Below are positions 60,421 to 64,000 of a stretch of DNA of 64,000 nucleotides, piece by piece. Position numbers and translations under genes: made by a program. Below the pieces are notes generated by a model, which did not search any database, had not been told where the DNA came from, and saw only the letters and a list, made by a program, of their open reading frames with translations. Source of the DNA: Brettanomyces bruxellensis (taxonomy: Eukaryota > Ascomycota > Pichiomycetes > Pichiales > Pichiaceae); the NCBI RefSeq assembly GCF_011074885.1, contig NC_054690.1:3477001-3541000 (forward strand). The letters run 5' to 3'. Numbering within the stretch: position 1 is the stretch's first letter; each line of letters starts with the position of its first letter.

Positions 60421-60933
60421 TCATTTCTTACCCTCCTTAGGCTTTTCAGTTTCCTTTACTGATGCAGAGGCTTCATCTCCCTCCTCCTCTGGAACTAAAA
60501 CGTTTGATTTTTCCAGAAGTTCAGAAAGTTCGCCCGAACGGGCCATGCTCATGATAATATCGCAACCACCAACGAATTCATGGTTGACATATAGCTGGGG
60601 AATTGTTGGCCAGTCGCTATACTCCTTGATTCCGTTTCTAAGTTCTGCATCCTCTAAAACGTTGTAAGCGGCAAATTTTGATGGATCAACACCTTGTTGC
60701 CCCAATAACTGAATTGTTGCCCTTGAAAATCCGCAGGCAGGTTTTTCTGGAGTTCCCTTCATGAAAAGGACAACTGGAGCTGAGTGCACGGCATCTTCAA
60801 TTGCGGCTTTTGTCTCTTTCGACATAAGTCTTGCGAATAATAAGCCATTACCGAAAACGGAATTGACCGCCCCTCTTGCAACTCTTGGACGATTTGAGAA
60901 TGCTGCGAGTCTTATAAAATTCGATCCGATCAT
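60421..60933 (-). CDS. GRX5: mitochondrial monothiol glutaredoxin Grx5
   Basis: A 170-residue CGFS-type glutaredoxin that passes [2Fe-2S] clusters from the Isu1 scaffold to targets in the mitochondrial matrix. A basic presequence (IGSNFIRLAAFSNRPRVARG) is followed by the domain start SKETKAAIEDAVHSAPVVLF, then MKGTPEKPACGFS with active Cys67, the cis-proline region DWPTIPQLYVNHEFVGGCDI and a charged C-terminal tail. With NFS1 in the same window, two Fe-S assembly genes are present, though not adjacent. The length is close to S. cerevisiae (150), with the extra residues in the tail. Confidence 0.96.
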   Translation of the reverse strand: MIGSNFIRLAAFSNRPRVARGAVNSVFGNGLLFARLMSKETKAAIEDAVHSAPVVLFMKGTPEKPACGFSRATIQLLGQQGVDPSKFAAYNVLEDAELRNGIKEYSDWPTIPQLYVNHEFVGGCDIIMSMARSGELSELLEKSNVLVPEEEGDEASASVKETEKPKEGKK

Positions 60934-62420
60934 TTCTTGAGCAGTTCGTATGTTTGCCTCCGGAAATTCCGCTACAAGTGGAATTCGTGCTCTATGATGA
61001 AATTCATTGCATATGAAAGAGTTCGAGTATGGTTCCCAGCTTCTAATTAGTAATAACGAGCAGTTTTTATATTTTCCAGGACAAGCGTAAACATCTATAC
61101 ACCTTGGTGTTTAATTTTTCTGCAGTCCCCAGAAAAAATTGCACAGGTCCATCGACGTGGTCAAAGGACGAGCCTATCATATCTCGATAAATACTAATTT
61201 TAATTGAAGAAGTTTTTTGTAACCAGCCTCTTCTATTTTAGGCGCATTTATTCCGAATGAATCTACCAGCCGGCGATATTGTCAGTGACGGTCTAACTAA
61301 ATGCAGCGAGTAAGACATCTTAACACCAACATTTTTGAAATTAAGGTGGAAAATCCTACCCGTGCGAGGGGTGGGTTAGGTTCGGTCTTTCCAGTTCAAT
61401 GTCGCCACTTCATGTTATGACTAAAAGAATTGTAATCAATAATCTTGCCTTACTGTGTGGTAAGTTAAAAAAAAAAAAAAAAAAAAAAAAAGATAAAACG
61501 TGAAAACAGAATCCACATGCATATATAGATATATGCTTGTAATTAAAGCCAAAAGAGTATTTGCTAAAGGCTTCGCTTCATAACCTGCTCCGCGTAATTT
61601 TTCTTATATTGTAAAAAATGTTCTTTGCAGATACAAATAAGTAAAAGATTATTGCCGTACATTCCTGTATATCATTTTTGTACCGTACAAGATGATCAGA
61701 TCTATTTTATTCCTCTCGTTAATCTGATTGAGGGGGTTTTTAGAAATGTAGAATAAAGGGGCATTTGTTCATTCAATTTGACTAATAAGAGGCCTTTTAT
61801 TTTTGATATTACTTATCGTATTATTATCACTAATAACATTTGTATACTCCTCAAGTCATCTCCCATTCAAGGATATATACTTTGACATTATTGCTCTTAA
61901 AATTATATCCTGAACTTTGTGTATCTTCCAAATGCACCCCGAACAGAACCCCAACTTGCTCTTTCCGAAAGTCATTTTCCTATTTTTAACTTTGTAACTG
62001 TTGCTTCAACTGTCGCCATTGTTTTATTTTGCACTTGCGTAATGATGCAGTAACTCACAAAAAAAAAAAAAAAAAAAACGAGTGTAGAAATTTATGTTCA
62101 CAAACATCCTCCTTCTAGGTGTTTAAACATCACAACTTTTTCACGACTTAGTATTATTACATCTTTATCATCTGCGTTCAAAAATTCACAATATAGTATC
62201 AGCAAGTAGGTTTTTTGCTATTTTTACACGCGTTAGCTGTTGAGTATATCAAAGGGGAGTTTATATATCTGTTACAATTCCCCACCGCTTACAATAAGCT
62301 CTTTGTTTTTTTTTTATCAGCTATCAATACAATCGAAATTGCTCGATTCTCCTGAGTTTCGGAATCGAAGTATATCCAGAAAGTGGACGAGGACGGATCG
62401 CATATATTCATTTAGTATAA
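60934..62420. other. divergent region GRX5 / right-end gene
   Basis: This 1.49 kb stretch contains A25 (61467-61491) and A19-class (about 62060-62078) runs and an inverted pair ACACC-TT-GGTGT at 61099-61110. The short frame at 62240 is not supported. Confidence 0.5.
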
Positions 62421-64000
62421 ATGACGATATTGCCTGATTCATCTACTTGCCAAATAAATCCAAGAAATGTTGAAAAAAGCACAATCTTGTCAATGACAAA
62501 TACATCATCAACGCAAGCAACTGCTGCTGCGGCTGCCGCTCTCGCTGCTTCAACACCTACATCCAGTGGTAGAAGACCAAGGACTGTCAATTTCACTTTT
62601 GGTGGGCCAGTGCCGTCTCAAAATCTTATTCACAAACTATCCTCTGAGTCTTGCTCATCTTCGAAAACAACAAAAGCATTACGGGATTTCCATAAAAAGC
62701 AGGACATGCAGAAGGGTGCAGTTCAAGGGAAAGGAGAGTTGAATGATAAGTGGGGCAATGATGTTATCTCATCCCCACTAAACGATGAGGATATCACATT
62801 AGATGACCTTTTGAAAGATGATCCTATTAGTGAGTACATTGATAGCATGGAGACGCCTGCTTCCAGCCACAATCGGACAACTGACATCTCCAAAATGAGG
62901 CAGAACTATCAGGGTGACATGAGCTTAAAGATTGACGATGTTTTCCGTGGTTCAACGCAAATGTTCCCAAATAATTCGCTTCAAGTACCACAAACCGTAT
63001 CGATGGCCTCGGATTCAGTGTATTCGAACACTAATTTCAACAGTTCCAATGCTACTTTGGTTGACAAAAAGGCTGTCCCAAGTCCATTACATCTTAGGGG
63101 CAATAGCTTCGACATGTCTGATCAAGTTGTTCCTCCTAGTTTTCCCAAAAGTGATGCTTTCGATACTGAGTTAAACGCGCAACCTCAAATATATATGAAT
63201 GATGAAAGATCCCCTGAGCAATATGCAGTCCCGCCAGCCGGTAGCAGTAACGTTAACCTGCAAGATGGAAATTCGTTAACTGCATTTTCGACTTCTAATG
63301 TTTCGCAGCTGGATGGATTTGCAAATCCACTTCAAGTTGATGAATCTATGTTGGCAAGCCCTGGAGATTCTGCTGCACTTTCTAAAAACGGTGTATTCCA
63401 CAGAAGTTTTTCATCATCAACATCTGCCTCCAATACGTCTCTTTCATCAGCATCTTTCATCCATGGTAGCGGCTTCTTTCAAGGTCCAAGCATGTTCTCT
63501 CCTAACTCATCTGCCGTTGGCCTTGAGTTGTCTCCATCTTCTTCGTTGATAGGAATGAATTCAGCATCTCCTATTCACCAGTTACGTCATGTATCCAGTG
63601 TTGAAAAGTTTAGGAATCCTAGGAAGAAAGGAACACTTAGAAGACGAATTCGAAGTAGACATCCGTCGGGACGGGAGCAAAGAAAGGTATTATCAGAAAA
63701 GCAAATGGCAACGGCTGCAGCTGCAGCTGCAACTACATCTAACCATCAGAATATTCCACGTCGATCAAATGCACCTGCAATGATAACTGCAGCTGCCGCG
63801 AATGCCACAAAAAGATATAGAGCTGTTCAGAAGCTTAAAAATACTCAAAAGCAGAATAACAGGTCTATATCGTTCATGTATGTCAAGCCCACTACATCTG
63901 GCATGAGTGATGGGCAAAATCACAGTTCAGGGCAAGATGTTTTTTCAACTCCTAGAAAAAAAACACCCAAGAACTGTGGAATGGGACAGGATGTTATTAT
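62421..64000 (+). CDS. partial, unrecognised Ser/Ala-rich protein, runs off right end
   Basis: An ATG at 62421 opens a frame that stays open for 526 codons to the end of the window. The product is low complexity: poly-Ala (residues about 33-44 and again near 435), Ser-, Asn- and Gln-rich, acidic NDEDITLDDLLKDDPISEYI, and a basic stretch at about 395-425 (FRNPRKKGTLRRRIRSRHPS). This composition is typical of fungal transcription or RNA-binding regulators, but no known domain is reached before the edge, so no function is given. Codon use and frame length make chance unlikely. The stop and any C-terminal domain lie outside. Confidence 0.85.
   Translation, partial: MTILPDSSTCQINPRNVEKSTILSMTNTSSTQATAAAAAALAASTPTSSGRRPRTVNFTFGGPVPSQNLIHKLSSESCSSSKTTKALRDFHKKQDMQKGAVQGKGELNDKWGNDVISSPLNDEDITLDDLLKDDPISEYIDSMETPASSHNRTTDISKMRQNYQGDMSLKIDDVFRGSTQMFPNNSLQVPQTVSMASDSVYSNTNFNSSNATLVDKKAVPSPLHLRGNSFDMSDQVVPPSFPKSDAFDTELNAQPQIYMNDERSPEQYAVPPAGSSNVNLQDGNSLTAFSTSNVSQLDGFANPLQVDESMLASPGDSAALSKNGVFHRSFSSSTSASNTSLSSASFIHGSGFFQGPSMFSPNSSAVGLELSPSSSLIGMNSASPIHQLRHVSSVEKFRNPRKKGTLRRRIRSRHPSGREQRKVLSEKQMATAAAAAATTSNHQNIPRRSNAPAMITAAAANATKRYRAVQKLKNTQKQNNRSISFMYVKPTTSGMSDGQNHSSGQDVFSTPRKKTPKNCGMGQDVI

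Overview
The window is nuclear DNA of a budding yeast (Saccharomycotina). The genes are compact and mostly intron-poor. The clear introns carry yeast splice signals (GTATGT, TACTAAC, YAG), and nearly every long reading frame is recognisable from Saccharomyces cerevisiae. CUG is read as leucine: it falls on conserved leucines in the Pho80 cyclin box and in the Yox1/Yhp1 homeodomain, so this is not a CUG-Ser or CUG-Ala yeast. Gene order shows a lineage that never had the Saccharomyces whole-genome duplication, because single loci here correspond to interleaved pairs of S. cerevisiae regions. A Pichiaceae-like yeast would fit, but the genus cannot be proved from this sequence alone.

Layout: 0-4.2 kb holds PGA1-like, a Crz1-type zinc-finger factor and an unrecognised type I membrane protein. 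4.2-21 kb holds UTP6, ADA2, RPS17 (intron), a probable ECM11, APE2 (two possible starts), ESS1 (77-nt intron directly after the ATG), RTS2/Kin17, a YOX1/YHP1 homeodomain gene, RPS18 (intron) and mitochondrial uL4m (YML6). This block is the unduplicated counterpart of S. cerevisiae YDR446W-YDR451C plus YML024W-YML027W. 22-36 kb holds PHO80, a hotdog thioesterase, FET4, MDM31/32, a 3.7 kb gene-poor stretch and a Myb-like, poly-glutamine protein. 37-51 kb holds glycogenin, CDC10, MRPL32, an F-box/JmjC protein, PET8, NFS1, RLP7 and LEU2. This corresponds to genes lying around CEN3 and CEN14 in S. cerevisiae. 53-61 kb holds a WSC-type wall sensor, ATP7, HCS1, SWD2, a small DUF1748/mitofissin-like gene and GRX5; ATP7 to the small gene is collinear with YKL016C-YKL018C-A. 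A large open frame (62421 onward) runs off the right end.

Functionally the genes are housekeeping: cytosolic and mitochondrial ribosome proteins and ribosome assembly (RPS17, RPS18, UTP6, RLP7, YML6, MRPL32), mitochondrial metabolism (NFS1, GRX5, PET8, ATP7, MDM31, the mitofissin-like gene), transcription and chromatin (ADA2, SWD2, ESS1, PHO80, homeodomain, zinc-finger, Myb and JmjC proteins) and morphogenesis or the wall (CDC10, WSC). I found no tRNA, rRNA, CRISPR or mobile element. The most interesting items are an 18-bp element shared by the RPS17 and RPS18 promoters, splice signals directly before the mitofissin-like ATG, the ESS1 intron, the ECM11 candidate with a SUMO-consensus site, and the double conserved synteny. 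I saw no clear sign of a wholly new system.
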